Shown here piece after piece: positions 46,459 through 59,861 of a stretch of 64,000 nt of DNA. Position 1 is the first letter of the stretch; every line of letters begins with the position of its first letter. The DNA is from Acanthosepion esculentum. Its lineage: Eukaryota > Mollusca > Cephalopoda > Sepiida > Sepiidae. Location of the stretch: contig CAXIWW010000817.1 in NCBI GenBank assembly GCA_964036315.1, forward strand, positions 4,003,501 to 4,067,500, given 5' to 3'. The notes beneath the pieces are model-generated. The model had not been told where the DNA came from. It was given only the letters and a program-made list of their open reading frames with translations, and did not search any database. The position numbers and the translations under genes are program-made.

Positions 46459-49400
46459 CAGATGACCCCCAGTCTCAGAAAGTCCCACGCAGACGACCCC
46501 CAGTCCCAGCAATTCCCACGTAGACGACCCCCCCACCAAGGACACAGACCCAGAAAGTCCCACGCAGACTACCCCAGTCCCAGAAAGTCCGACGCAGACG
46601 ACCCCAGTCCCAGAAAGTCCCACGCAGACGACACCCCATCAGGGAGACAGTCCCAGATAGTCCCACGCAGACGAACCCCCACCCAGGAGACAGTCCCAGA
46701 AAGACCCACGCAGACGACCCCCAGTCCCAGAAAGTCCTACGCAGACGACCCCCGACCCAGGAGAGAGTCCCAGAAAGACCCACGCAGACGGCCCCCAGTC
46801 CCAGAAAGTCCCACGAAGACGACCCACAGTCCCAGAAAGTCCCACGCAGACGACCCCCCACCGAGGAGACAGTCCCAGAAAGTCCCACGCAGACGACCCC
46901 CAGTCCCAGAAAGTCCCACGCAGACGACCCCCCAACCAGGCGACAGTCCCAAAAGTCCCACGCAGACGACCCCCAGTCCCAGAAAGTCCCACGGAGACGA
47001 ACCCCAGTCCCAGAAAGTCCCACGCAGACGACCCCCCCACCCAGGAGTCAGTCCAAGAAAGTCCTACGCAGACAACCCCCCAACCCAGGAGACAGTCCAA
47101 GAAAGTCCCACGCAGACGACCCCCAGTACCAGAAAGTCCCAAGCAGACGACCCCCAGTCCAAGAAAGTCCTACGCAGACGACCCCCCCACCCAGGAGACA
47201 GTCCCAGAAAGTCCCACGCAGACGACCCGCATTCCCAGAAAGTCCCACGCAGACGACCCACGAGACAGGAGACAGTCCCAGAAAGTCCCACGCAGACGAC
47301 ACCCAGCCCAGGAGACAGTCCCAGAAAGTCCCATGCAGTCGACCTCCAGTCCAAGCAAGTCCCACGCTGACGACCCCTCACTCAGGAGACAGTCCCAGAA
47401 AGTCCCACGCAGACGACCCACCAGACAGGAGACAGTCGCACAAAGTCCCACGCAGACGATCCCCACCCAGGAGACAGTCCCAGAAAGACCCACGCAGAAA
47501 TCTCCCACTCCCAGAAAGTCCCACGCAGACGACCCCCCAGACAGGAGACAGTCCCAGAAAGTCCCACGCAGACGATCCCCAGTCCCAGAAAGTCCCACGC
47601 AGACGACCCCCCACCCAGGAGACAGTACAAGAATGTCCTACGCAGACGACCCCCCCACCCAGGAGACACTCCCAGAAAGTCCCACGCAGACGACCCCCAG
47701 TCCCAGAAAGTCCCACGCAGACGACCCCCAGTCCAAGAAAGTCCCACGCATATGACCGCCAGTCCCAGAAATCCCACGCAGACGATCCCCAGTCCCAGAA
47801 AGTCCCACGCAGACGACCCCCCACCCAGGCGACAGTCCCAGAAAGTCCCACGCAGACGACCCACCACCTAGAAGACAGTCGCACAAAGTCCCAGGCAGAC
47901 GACCCCCACCTAGGGACAGTCCCAGAAAGAACCACGCAGAAAACCCCCACTCCCAGAAAGTCCCACGCAGACGACTCCCCACCCAGGAGACAGTCCCAGA
48001 AAGTCCGACGCAGACGACACCCAGTCCCAGACAATCCCACGCAGACGGCCCCCACCAAGGAGACAGTCACAGAAAGAGCAACGCAGACGATCCCCCACCC
48101 AGGAGACAGTCCCAGAAAGTCCCATGCAGAAGACCTCCAGTCCCAGAAAGTCCCACGCAGACGGCCCCCACCCAGGAGACAGTCACAGAAAGTCCCACGC
48201 AGACGACCCACCAGACAGGAGACAGTCCCAGAAAGTCCCACGCAGACGACCCCCAGTCCCAGAAAGACCCACGCAGACGACCCCCACCCAGGAGACAGTC
48301 CCAGAAAGTCCCACGCAGATGACCCACACTCCCAGAAAGTCCCACGCAGACGACCCCCCACCCAGGCGACAGTCCCAGAAAGTCCCACGCAGACGACCCT
48401 CAGTCCCAGAAAGGCTCACGCAGACGAACCCCAGTCCCAGAAAGTCCCACGCAGACGACCCCCCCCACCCAGGAGTCAGTCCAAGAATGTCCTACGCAAA
48501 CGACACCCAGCCCATGTGAGACTCCCAGAAAGTCCCATGCAGACGACCTCCAGTCCCATAAAGTCCCACGCAGACGACCCCTCACCCAGGAGACAGTCCC
48601 AGAAAGTCCCACACAGACGACCCACGAGACAGGTGACAGTCCCAGAAAGTCCCACGCAGACGACCCAAGTCCCAGAAAGTCCCACGCAGACGACCCCCCA
48701 CCCAGTCGACAGTCCCAGAAAGTCCCACGCAGACGACCCCCATTCCCAGAAAGTCCCACGCAGACGACCCCCCACCCAGGAGACAGTCCCAGAAAGTCCC
48801 ACGCAGACGACCCCCATTCCCAGAAAGTCCCACGCAGACGACCCCCCACCCAGGAATCACTCCCAGAAAGTCCCACGCAGAAAGTCCCACGCAGACGGCC
48901 CCCACCCAGGAGACAGTAACAGAAAGTCCCACGCAGACGACACCCAGCGCAGGAGACAGTCCCAGAAAGTCCCATGCAATCGACCTCCAGTCCCAGCAAG
49001 TCCCACGCAGACGATCCCTCACTCAGGAGACAGTCCCAGAAAGTCCCACGCAGACGACCCACCAGACAGGAGACAGTCCCAGAAAGTCCCACGCAGACGA
49101 CCCCCCATCCAGGAGACAGTCCCAGAAAGTCCCACGCAGACAACCCCCACTCCCAGAAAGTCCCACGCAGACGACCCCCCCACCCAGGCGACAGTCCCAG
49201 AAAGTCCCACGCAGACGACCCCCAGTCCCAGAAAGTCCCACGCAGACGACAGCCCACCCAGTCGACAGTCCCAGAAAGTCCCACGCAGACGACCCCCATT
49301 CCCAGAAAGTCCCACGCAGACGACCCCCCACCCAGGAGACAGTCCCAGAAAGTCCCACGCAGACGACACCCAGTCCCAGAAAGTCCCACGCAGACGGCCC

Positions 49401-51677
49401 CCACCAAGGAGACAGTCACAGAAAGAGCAACGCAGACGACCCCCCAACCCAGGAGACAGTCCCAGAAAGTCCCACGCAGACGACCCCCCACCCAGGCGAC
49501 AGTCCCAGAAAGTCCCACGCAGACGACCCCCAGTCCCAGAAAGTCCCACGCAGACGAACCCCAGTCCCAGAAAGTCCAACGCTGACGACCCCCCACCCAG
49601 GAGACAGTCCAAGAAAGTCCTACGCAGAGGACCCCCCAACCCAGGAGACAGTCCAAGAAAGTCCCACGCAGACGACCCCCAGTACCAGAAAGTCCCAAGC
49701 AGACGACCCCCAGTCCCAGAAAGTCCCACGCAGACGACCCCCCACCCAGGCGACAGTCCCAGAAAGTCACACGCAGACGACCCCCATTCCCAGAAAGTCC
49801 CACGCAGACGACCCCCCACCCAGGAGACAGTCCCAGAAAGTCCCACGCAGACGACACCCAGTCCCAGAAAGTCCCACACAGACGGCCCCCACCAAGGAGA
49901 CAGTCAGAGAAAGAGCAACGCAGACGACCCCCCCACCGAGGAGACAGTCCCAGAAAGTCCCACGCAGACGACCCCCATTCCCAGAAAGTCCAACGCAGAC
50001 GACACCCAGCCAAGGAGAGAGTCCCAGAAAGTCCCACGCAGATGACCCCCAGTCCCAGAAAGTACCACGCAGCTGACCCCCAGTCCCAGAAGGTCCCACG
50101 CAGAAGACCCCCAGTCCCAGAAGCTCCCACGCAGACGACCCCCTAACCCAGAAAGTCCCACGCAGACGAACCCCAGTCCAAGAAAGTCCTACGCAGACGA
50201 CCCCCCCACCCAGGAGACAGTCCCAGAAAGTCCCACGCAGACGACCCCCATTCCCAGAAAGTCCCACGCAGACGTCCCCCCACCCAGGAGACACTCCCAG
50301 AAAGTCCCACGCAGACGACACCCAGTCCCAGAAAGTCCCACGCAGACGGCCCCCACCAAGGAGACAGTCACAGAAAGAGCAACGCAGACGACCCCCCAAC
50401 CCAGGAGACAGTCCCAGAAAGTCCCATGCAGAAGACCTCCAGTCCCAGAAAGTCCCACGCAGACGAACCCTCACCCAGGAGACAGTCCCAGAAAGTCCCA
50501 CGCAGACGACCCAACAGACAGGAGACAGTCTCAGAAAGTCCCACGCAGACGACCCCCAGTCCCAGAAAGTCCCACGCAGACGACCCACCACCCAGGAGAC
50601 AGTCCCAGAACCTCCGACGCAGACGACACCCAGTCCCAGAAAGTCCCACGCAGACGGCCCCCACCCAGGAAACAGTCCCAGAAAGTCCCACGCAGACGAC
50701 ACACCAGACAGGAGACTGTCCCACAAAGTCCCACGCAGACGACCCCCAGTCCCAGAAAGTCCCACGCAGACGACCACGCACCCAGGAGACAGTCCCAGAA
50801 AGTCCCACGCAGACGACCCCCACTCCCAGAAAATCCCACGCAGACGACCCCCCACCCAGGCGACAGTCCCAGAAAGTCCCACGCAGACGACCCCAGTCCC
50901 AGAAAGTCCCACGCAGACGACCCCCCACTCAGGCGACAGTCCCAGAAAGTCCCACGCAGACGACCCCCAGTCCCAGAAAGTCCCACTCAGGCGACCCCCA
51001 TACCCAAAAAGTCCCACAAAGACGACCCCCCACCCAGTAGTCAGTCCCAGAAAGTCCCACGCAGACGACCCCCTGTCCCAGAAATTCCTAAGCAGACGAA
51101 CCCCCACACTGGAGACAGTACCAGAAAGTCCCACGCAGACGATCCCAGTCCCAGAAAGTCCCACGCAGACGACCCCCCACCCAGGAGACAGTCCAAAAAA
51201 GTCCTACGCAGACGACCCCCCCACCCAGGAGACAGTGCCAGAAAGTCCCACGCAGACGACCCCCATTCCCAGAAAGTCCCACGCAGAGGAACCCCCACCC
51301 AGGAGACAGTCCCAGAAAGTCCGACGCAGACGACACCCAGTCCCAGAAAGTCCCACGCAGACGGCCCCCACCCAGGAGACAGTAAGAGTAAGTGCAACGC
51401 AGACGACACCCAGCCCATGAGACCAACCCAGAAAATCCCATGCAGACGACCTCCAGTCCAAGAAAGTCCCACGAGACGACCCCTCACCCAGGAGACAGTC
51501 CCAGAACGTCCCACGCAGACGACCCACCAGACAGGAGACAGTCCGAGAAAGTCCCACGCAGACGACCCCCAGTCCCAGAAAGTCCCACGCAGACGACACC
51601 CAGTCCCAAAATGTCCCACGCAGACGACCCCCCACCCAGGAGACAGTCCCAGAAAGTCCTACGCAGACGACACCCAG

Positions 51678-53280
51678 TCCCAGAAAGTCCCACGCAGACG
51701 GCCCCACCCAGGAGACAGTCACAGTAAGTCCCACGCAGACGACACTCAGCCCAGGAGACAGTCCCTGAAAGTACCATGCAGACGACCTCCAGTCCCAGAA
51801 AGTCCCACGCAGACGACCCCCCACCCAGGAGTCAGTCCCAGAAAGTCCCACGCAGACGGCCCCACCCAGGAGACAGTCACAGAAAGTCGAACGCAGACGA
51901 CACCCAGCCAAGCAGACAGTCCCAGAAAGTCCCATGCAGACGACCTCCAGTCCCAGAAAGTCCCACGCAGATGACCCCCAGTCCCACAAAGTCCCACGCA
52001 GACGACCCCCGACCCAGCAGACATTTCCCAGAAAGTCCCACGCAGACCACCCCCAGTCCGAGTAAGTCCCACACAGACGAACCCCCACCCTGGAGTCACT
52101 CCCAGAACGTCCCACGCAGACGACCCACCAGACAGGAGACAGTCCGAGAAAGTCCCACGCAGACGACCCCCAGTCCCAGAAAGTCCCACGCAGACGCCCC
52201 CCCACCCAGGAGACAGTCCCAGAAAGTCCTACGCAGACGACACCCAGTCCCAGAAAGTCCCACGCAGACGGCCCCCACCCAGGAGACAGTCACAGTAAGT
52301 CCCACGCAGACGACACCCCACCCAGGAGACAGTCCCAGAAAGTCCCACTCAGACGACCCCCAGTCCGAGAAAGTCCCACACAGACGACCCCCCACCCAGG
52401 GGACAGTCCCAGAAAGTCCCATTCAGACGACCCCCAGTCCCAGAAAGTCCGACTCAGACGACCCCAGTCCCAGAAAGTCCCACACAGACGACCCCCCACC
52501 CAGGAGTCAGTCCCAGAAAGTCCCACGCAGACGACCCCCAGTCCCTGAAATTCCCACGCAGACGACTCCTCACCCAGGAGAATGTACCAGAAAGTCCCAC
52601 GCAGAAGACCCCCCAGACAGGAGAGAGTCCCAGAAAGTCCCACGCAGACGACCCACAGTCCCAAAAATTCCCACGCAGACGACCCCCCACCCAGGAGACA
52701 CTCCGAGAAAGTCCTACGCAGACGACACCCAGTCCGAGAAAGTCACACGCAGACCACCCCCAGTCACAGAAAGTCCCACGAAGACGACCCCCAGTCCCAG
52801 AAAGTCCGACGCAGACGACCCCCAGTCCAAAAAAGTCCCACGCAGACGACCCCCCACCCAGGAGACAGTCCAAGAAAGTCCTACGCAGACGACGCCCCCA
52901 CCCAGGAGTCAGTCCCAGAAAGTCACACGCAGACGACCCCCAGTCCCAGAAAGTCCCACTCAGGCGACCCCCATACCCAGAAAGTCCCACAAAGACGACC
53001 CCCCCACCCAGGAGTCAGTCCCAGAAAGTCCAACGCAGACGACCCCCTGTCCCAGAAATTCCCAAGCAGACGAACCCCCACTGGAGACAGTACCAGAAAG
53101 TCCCACGCAGACGATCCCAGTCCCAGAAAGTCCCACGCAGACGGCCTCCACCCAGGAGACAGTAAGAGAAAGTGCAACGCAGACGACCCCCCACCCAGGA
53201 GACAGTCCAAGAAAGTCCTACGCAGACGACCCCCCCACCAAGGAGACAGTCCCAGAAAGTCCCACGCAGACGACCCATAT
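51678..53280 (-). repeat. G-sat higher-order repeat, about 1,604 bp, copy 1
   Basis: This block is repeated directly at 53281-54884 with a 1,603-1,605-bp offset. Marker variants include GAAAGTACCATGCAGACGAC, CCAGCAGACATTTCCC, CACCCTGGAGTCACTCCC, ACCCAGGAGAATGTACC and CCCACTCAGGCGACCCCC. The copies differ by small indels in C runs and a few substitutions. Confidence 0.9.
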
Positions 53281-54884
53281 TCCCAGAAAGTCCCACGCAG
53301 ACGGCCCCCACCCAGGAGACAGTCACAGTAAGTCCCACGCAGACGACACTCAGCCCAGGAGACAGTCCCTGAAAGTACCATGCAGACGACCTCCAGTCCC
53401 AGAAAGTCCCACGCAGACGACCCCCCCACCCAGGAGTCAGTCCCAGAAAGTCCCACGCAGACGGCCCCACCCAGGAGACAGTCACAGAAAGTCGAACGCA
53501 GACGACACCCAGCCAAGCAGACAGTCCCAGAAAGTCCCATGCAGACGACCTCCAGTCCCAGAAAGTCCCACGCAGATGACCCCCAGTCCCACAAAGTCCC
53601 ACGCAGACGACCCCCGACCCAGCAGACATTTCCCAGAAAGTCCCACGCAGACCACCCCCAGTCCGAGTAAGTCCCACACAGACGAACCCCCACCCTGGAG
53701 TCACTCCCAGAACGTCCCACGCAGACGACCCACCAGACAGGAGACAGTCCGAGAAAGTCCCACGCAGACGACCCCCAGTCCCAGAAAGTCCCACGCAGAC
53801 GCCCCCCACCCAGGAGACAGTCCCAGAAAGTCCTACGCAGACGACACCCAGTCCCAGAAAGTCCCACGCAGACGGCCACCACCCAGGAGACAGTCACAGT
53901 AAGTCCCACGCAGACGACACCCCACCCAGGAGACAGTCCCAGAAAGTCCCACTCAGACGACCCCCAGTCCGAGAAAGTCCCACACAGACGACCCCCCACC
54001 CAGGGGACAGTCCCAGAAAGTCCCATTCAGACGACCCCCAGTCCCAGAAAGTCCGACTCAGACGACCCCAGTCCCAGAAAGTCCCACACAGACGACCCCC
54101 CACCCAGGAGTCAGTCCCAGAAAGTCCCACGCAGACGACCCCCAGTCCCTGAAATTCCCACGCAGACGACTCCTCACCCAGGAGAATGTACCAGAAAGTC
54201 CCACGCAGAAGACCCCCCAGACAGGAGAGAGTCCCAGAAAGTCCCACGCAGACGACCCACAGTCCCAAAAATTCCCACGCAGACGACCCCCCACCCAGGA
54301 GACACTCCGAGAAAGTCCTACGCAGACGACACCCAGTCCGAGAAAGTCACACGCAGACCACCCCCAGTCACAGAAAGTCCCACGAAGACGACCCCCAGTC
54401 CCAGAAAGTCCGACGCAGACGACCCCCAGTCCAAAAAAGTCCCACGCAGACGACCCCCCACCCAGGAGACAGTCCAAGAAAGTCCTACGCAGACGACGCC
54501 CCCACCCAGGAGTCAGTCCCAGAAAGTCACACGCAGACGACCCCCAGTCCCAGAAAGTCCCACTCAGGCGACCCCCATACCCAGAATGTCCCACAAAGAC
54601 GACCCCCCCACCCAGGAGTCAGTCCCAGAAAGTCCAACGCAGACGACCCCCTGTCCCAGAAATTCCCAAGCAGACGAACCCCCACTGGAGACAGTACCAG
54701 AAAGTCCCACGCAGACGATCCCAGTCCCAGAAAGTCCCACGCAGACGGCCCCCACCCAGGAGACAGTAAGAGAAAGTGCAACGCAGACGACCCCCCACCC
54801 AGGAGACAGTCCAAGAAAGTCCTACGCAGACGACCCCCCCACCAAGGAGACAGTCCCAGAAAGTCCCACGCAGACGACCCCCAT
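53281..54884 (-). repeat. G-sat higher-order repeat, about 1,604 bp, copy 2
   Basis: This is the second copy of 51678-53280. It differs, for example, at CCCAGAATGTCCC (about 54590) against CCCAGAAAGTCCC (about 52978). Beyond 54884 the unit order is unrelated to the sequence following copy 1. Confidence 0.9.
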
Positions 54885-56411
54885 TCCCAGAAAGTCCCAC
54901 GCAGACGAACCCCCACCCAGGAGACAGTCCCAGAAAGTCCGACGCAGACGACACCCAGTCCCACAAAGTCCCACGCAGACGATCCCCAGTCCCAGAAAGT
55001 CCAACGCAGACGACCCCAAGTCCCAGTAAGTCCCATGTAGACGACCCCCACCCAGGAGACAGTCCCAGAACGTCCCACGTAGACGACCCCCACCCAGGAG
55101 ACAGTCCCAGAAAGTCCGACGCAGACGGCCCCCACCCAGGAGACAGTACCAGAAAGTCCCATGCAGACGACCCCGCAGACAGGAGACAGTCCCACCCTGG
55201 AGACAGTACCAGAAAGTCCCACGCAAACGACCCCGCAGACAGGAGACAGTCCCAGAACGTCCCACGCAGACGACCCCACACCCAGGAGACAGTCCCAGAA
55301 AGTCCCACGCAGACGACGCCCAGTCCCAGAAAGTCCCACTCAGACGACCCCCAGTCCCAGAAAGTCCCACACAGACGACCCCCCACCCAGGAGACAGTCC
55401 AAGAATGTCCCACGAAGAAGACCCCCTGTCCCAGAAATTCCCACGCAGACGACCCACCACCCTGGAGACAGTGCCAGAAAGTCCCACGCAGACGACACCC
55501 CAGACAGGAGACAGTCCCATAAAGTCCGACGCAGACGACCCCCAGTCCCAGAAATTCCCACGCAGACGACCCCCCGCCCAGGAGACAGTCCAAGAAAGTC
55601 CTACGCAGACGACCCCCCACCCAGGAGACAGTACAAGAAAGTCCTACGGAGACGACCCCCCACCCAGGAGACAGTCCCAGAAATTCCCGCGCAGACGACC
55701 ACCCCGCATGAGACAGTCCAAGAAAGTCCCACGGAGACGACCCACAGTCCCAGAAAGTCCAACGCAGACGACCCCCATCCATGAGACCGTCCCAGAAATT
55801 CCCACGCAGACGACCTCTAGTCCCAGAAAGTCCCAGGCAGACGACCCCAAGACAGGAGACAGTTCCAGAAAGTCCCACGCAGACGACCCCCAGTCCCAGA
55901 AAGTCCCACGAAGACGACCCCCCAGCCAGGAGACAGACCCAGAAAGTCCCACGCAGACGACGGCCCACCCAGGAGACAATCCCAGAAAGACCCACCAGAC
56001 GGACCCCTGTCTCAGAAAGTCCCACGCAGACGACTCCCCACCCAGGAGACAGTCCCAGAAAGAACCACGCAGACGACCCCCAGTCCCAGAAAGTCCCACG
56101 CAGACGAGTCACAGTCCCAGAAAGTCCCACGTAGACGACCCCCACCCAGGAGACAGTCCCAGAAAGTTCCACGGAGACGACTCCCAGTCCCACAAAGTCC
56201 CACGCAGACGATCCCCAGTCCAAGAAAGTCCCACGCAGACGACCCCCCACGCAAGAGACAGTCCCAGAAAGTCCAACGCAGACGACCCCAAGTCCCAGTA
56301 AGTCCCATGTAGACGACCCCCCACCCAGGAGACAGTCCCAGAACGTCCCACGTAGACGACCCCCCCCAGGAGACAGTCCCAGAAAGTCCCACGCAGACGA
56401 ACCCCCACCCC

Positions 56412-59400
56412 ATCAGCAATCTCAGGCTGCTGCAAGCCGAATTCTCCTGACTCTTTGTGCAAATTGCCTTACAAGCAATCCCAGGCGTCTACGAGCCGAC
56501 TTCTCTTGTCTCTTTTGTGAAAATTGCCTTAAAAGCAATCTCAGGCTGCTACAAAACGACATCTTTTGTCTCTTTTTTAAAAACTGCCTTACAATCAATA
56601 TCAGCCAGCTACAAGCCGAATACGCCTGGCTATTTTGTGAAACTGCCTTTCAAGCAATCTCAGGCCTCTACAAATCGACATATGCTGGCTCTTTTGTTAC
56701 AACTGCCTTACAAGCAATCTCAGGCTTCAGTAATATGAATTATCCTGGCTTTGGTGCGAATTGCCTTACAAGCAATCCCAGGCGGCTACGAGCCGATTTC
56801 TCGTGGCCCTTTTATGGCAACTGCCTTACAAGAAATCTCAGGCTGACACAAGCCGAATTCTCATTGCGCTTTTGTGACAACTGCCTTACAAGAAATGTCA
56901 GGCTGCTACGAGCCGACTTCTCTTGGCTCTTTTGTGAAACTGCCTTACAAGTAATCTCAGGCTGCTACAAGCCGAGTTCGCCTTGCGCTTTTGTGACAAC
57001 TGCCTTACAAGCAATGTCAGGTTGCTACCAGCCGACTTCTCTTGGCTCTTTTGTGAAAGCTGCCTTACAAGTAATATCAGGCCGCTACAAATCGACATCT
57101 CCTGTCTCTTTTGTGAAAACTGCCTTACAAGCAATCTCAGGCTGCTACAAGCCGAATTCTCCTGGTTCTATTGTGACGACTGCCTAACAAGCAATCTCAG
57201 GCTGCAGCAATCCCAAGTCTCTTGGCTTTATGTGCCAATTGCCTTACAACCAATCCCAGGCAGCTACGAGCCGATTTCTCCTGGCTCATTTGTGGCAACT
57301 GCCTTACAAGCAATCTCATGCTCCAGCAAGCCGAATTCTCCTGGCTCTTTTGTGCAAATAGTCTTACAAGCAATCCCAGGGGTCTAGAGGCAACTTCTCT
57401 TGTCCGTTTTTTAAAAACTGCCTTAAAAGCAATCTTTGATTGCTACAAAACGACATCTTTTGTCTCTTTTTTAAAAACTGCCTTACAATCAATCTCAGCC
57501 TGCTACAAGCCGAATACGACTGGCTCTTTTGTGAAACTGCCTTACAAGCAATCTCAGGCTGCCGCTAGTCCAATTCTCCTGACTTTTTGTGCCAATTGAA
57601 TTACAAGCAATCCCAGTCTGCTATGAGCCGATTTCTCCTGGCTCTTTTGTGGCAACTGCCTTACAAGAAATCTCAGGCTGCTACAAGCCAAATTCTCCTG
57701 GCGCTTTTGTGACAACTGCCTTAAAAGCAATGTCAGGCTGCTACGAGCCGACTTCTCTTGGCTCTTTTGTGAAAACTGCCTTACAAGCAATGTCAGGCTG
57801 CTACGAGCCGACTTCCCTTGCTCTTTTGTGAAAACTGCCTTACAATTAATATCAGGCCGCTACAAATCGACATCTCCTGTCTCATTTGTGACAACTGCCT
57901 TACAAGTAATATCAAGCTGCTACAAAACGACATCTCCTGTCTCTTTTGTTAAACTGCCGTACAAGCAATCTCAGGCTGATACAAGCCGAATACGCCTGGC
58001 TCTTTTGTGAAAGTGCCTTGCAATCAATCTCAGGCCGCTACAAATCGACATCTCCTGTCTCTTTTGTGAAAACTGCCTTACAAGCAATCTCAGGCTGCAG
58101 CCAGGACAGTTCTCCTGACGTTTTGTGCCAATTGCCTTAAAAGCAATCCCAGGCGGCTACATGCCGATTTCTCCTGGCTCTTTTGTGGTAACTGCCTTAC
58201 AGGCAATCTCAGGCTGCTACAAGCCGAATTCTCCTGGTTCTATTGTGACAACTGCCTTAAAACAATCTCAGGCTGCAGCAATCCCAATTCTCCAAGATTT
58301 TATTGTCAATTGCCTTACAAGAAATCCCAGGCGGCTACGAGCCGATTTCTCGTGACTCATTTGTGGCAACTACCTTACAAGCAAACAGAGGCGGCTACGA
58401 GCCGATTTCTCCTGGCCCTTCTGTGGCAACTGCCTTACAATAAATCTCATGCTGCTACAAGCCGAATTATCCTGGCACTTTTGTGACACCTGCCTTACAA
58501 GCAATGTCAGGCTGCTACAAATCGACATATCCTGGCTCATTTGTGACAACTGCAAAACAAGAAATCTCAGGCTGCTGCAAGCCGAATTCTCCTGGCTCTT
58601 TTGTGCAATTTGCCTTACAAGCAATCCCAGGCGTCTACGAACCGACTTCTCTTGTCTCTTTTGTGAAATCTGCCTTAAAAGCAATCTCAGGCTGCTACAA
58701 ACGACATCTCCTGTCTCTTTTTTTTAAACTGCCTTACAAGCAATCTCAGCCTGCTACAAGCCGAATACGCATGGCTATTTTGTGAAACTGCCTTACAAGA
58801 ATCTCAGGCCGCTACAAATCGACATATGCTGGCTCTTTTGTTACAACTACCTTACAAGCATTCTCAGGCTGCAGCAATATGAATTCCTTTGGCTTTTTGT
58901 GCGAATTGTCTTACAAGCAATCCCAGGCGACTACGAGCCGTTTTCTCCTGGCCCTTTTGTGGCAACTGCCTTACAAGAAATGTCAGGCTGCTATGAGACG
59001 ACTTCTCTTGGCTCTTTTGTGAAAACTGCCTTACAAGTAATATCAGGCTGCTACAAGACGACATCTCCTCTCTCTTTTGTGAAACTGCCTTACAAGCAAT
59101 CTCAGGCCGCTACAAGCCGAATACGCCTGGCTCATTTGTGAAATTGCATTGCAAGAAATATCAGGCTGCTACAAATCGTCATCTCCTTCTCTTTTGTGAC
59201 AACTGCCTTACAAGCAATCTCAGTCTGCCGCCAGCACAGTTCTCCTGACTTTTTGTGCCAATTGCCTTAAAAGCAATCCCAGGCGGCTAAGTGCCGATTT
59301 CTCCTGGCTCTTATGTGGTAACTGCCTTACAAGCAATCTCAGGCCGCTACAAATCGACATATCCTGGCTCTTTTGTGACAACTGCTTTACAAGCAATCTC

Positions 59401-59861
59401 AGGCTGCCGTTAGTCCAATTCTCCTGATTTTTTGTGCTAATTGCCTTACAAGCAATCCCCGGCTGCTACGAACCGATTTCTCCTGGCTCATTTGTGTTAT
59501 CTGCCTTACAAGCATTCTCAGGCTGCAGCAATATGAATTCTCCTGGCTTTTTGTGCGTATTGACTTACAAGCAATCCCAAGCGGCTACGATCCGATTTCT
59601 CCTGGCTCATTTGTGGCAACTGCCTTACAAGCAATCTCAGGCTGCAGCAAGCCGAATTCTCCTGGCTTACAAATTGCCTTAAAAGCAAGCCCAGTCGCCT
59701 ACGAACCGACTTCTCTTGTCTCTTTTGTGAAAACTGCCTTAAAAGCAATCTCAGACTCCTTCAAAACGACATCTCCTGTCTCTTTTTTTAAAACTGCCTT
59801 ACAATCAATCTCATCCTGCTACAAGCCGAATACGTCGGGCTTTTTTGTGACAACAGCCTTA
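56412..59861 (-). repeat. 60-sat array, reverse orientation (long)
   Basis: G-sat ends at CCCCCACCCC and reversed 60-sat starts with ATCAGCAATCTCAGGCTGCT. Units follow head to tail in reverse complement for about 3.45 kb. Recurrent marked units, such as GCAGCAATATGAATTC at 58866 and 59521 and GCTAGTCCAATTCTCCTGA near 57563, suggest multi-unit higher-order structure of several hundred bp. Open frames show the 20-residue period but are broken by stops, so no gene is called. Confidence 0.95.

Larger units (their letters stand above)
42726..56411 (-). repeat. G-sat array, inverted (G-rich strand down)
   Basis: The array is the reverse complement of the left G-sat array: AGTCCCACGCAGACGACCCC with the long-unit segment CACCCAGGAGAC. 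The C-rich strand is free of stops in all frames, so very long open frames exist here too, including more than 700 codons ending near 53902. They encode only low-complexity Ser/Pro/Arg repeats in rotating frames and I reject them as genes. Subregions are inverted paralogs of different parts of 1-18000. For example, 43530-46460 mirrors about 2150-6900, and 47000-51500 resembles the subtype of 12346-18000. Confidence 0.97.

Noticed and set aside
51776..53902. 708-codon open frame resembling a Ser/Pro/Arg-rich repeat protein
   Set aside because: It is the C-rich strand of the inverted G-sat array and crosses a higher-order duplication boundary without any protein-level logic.
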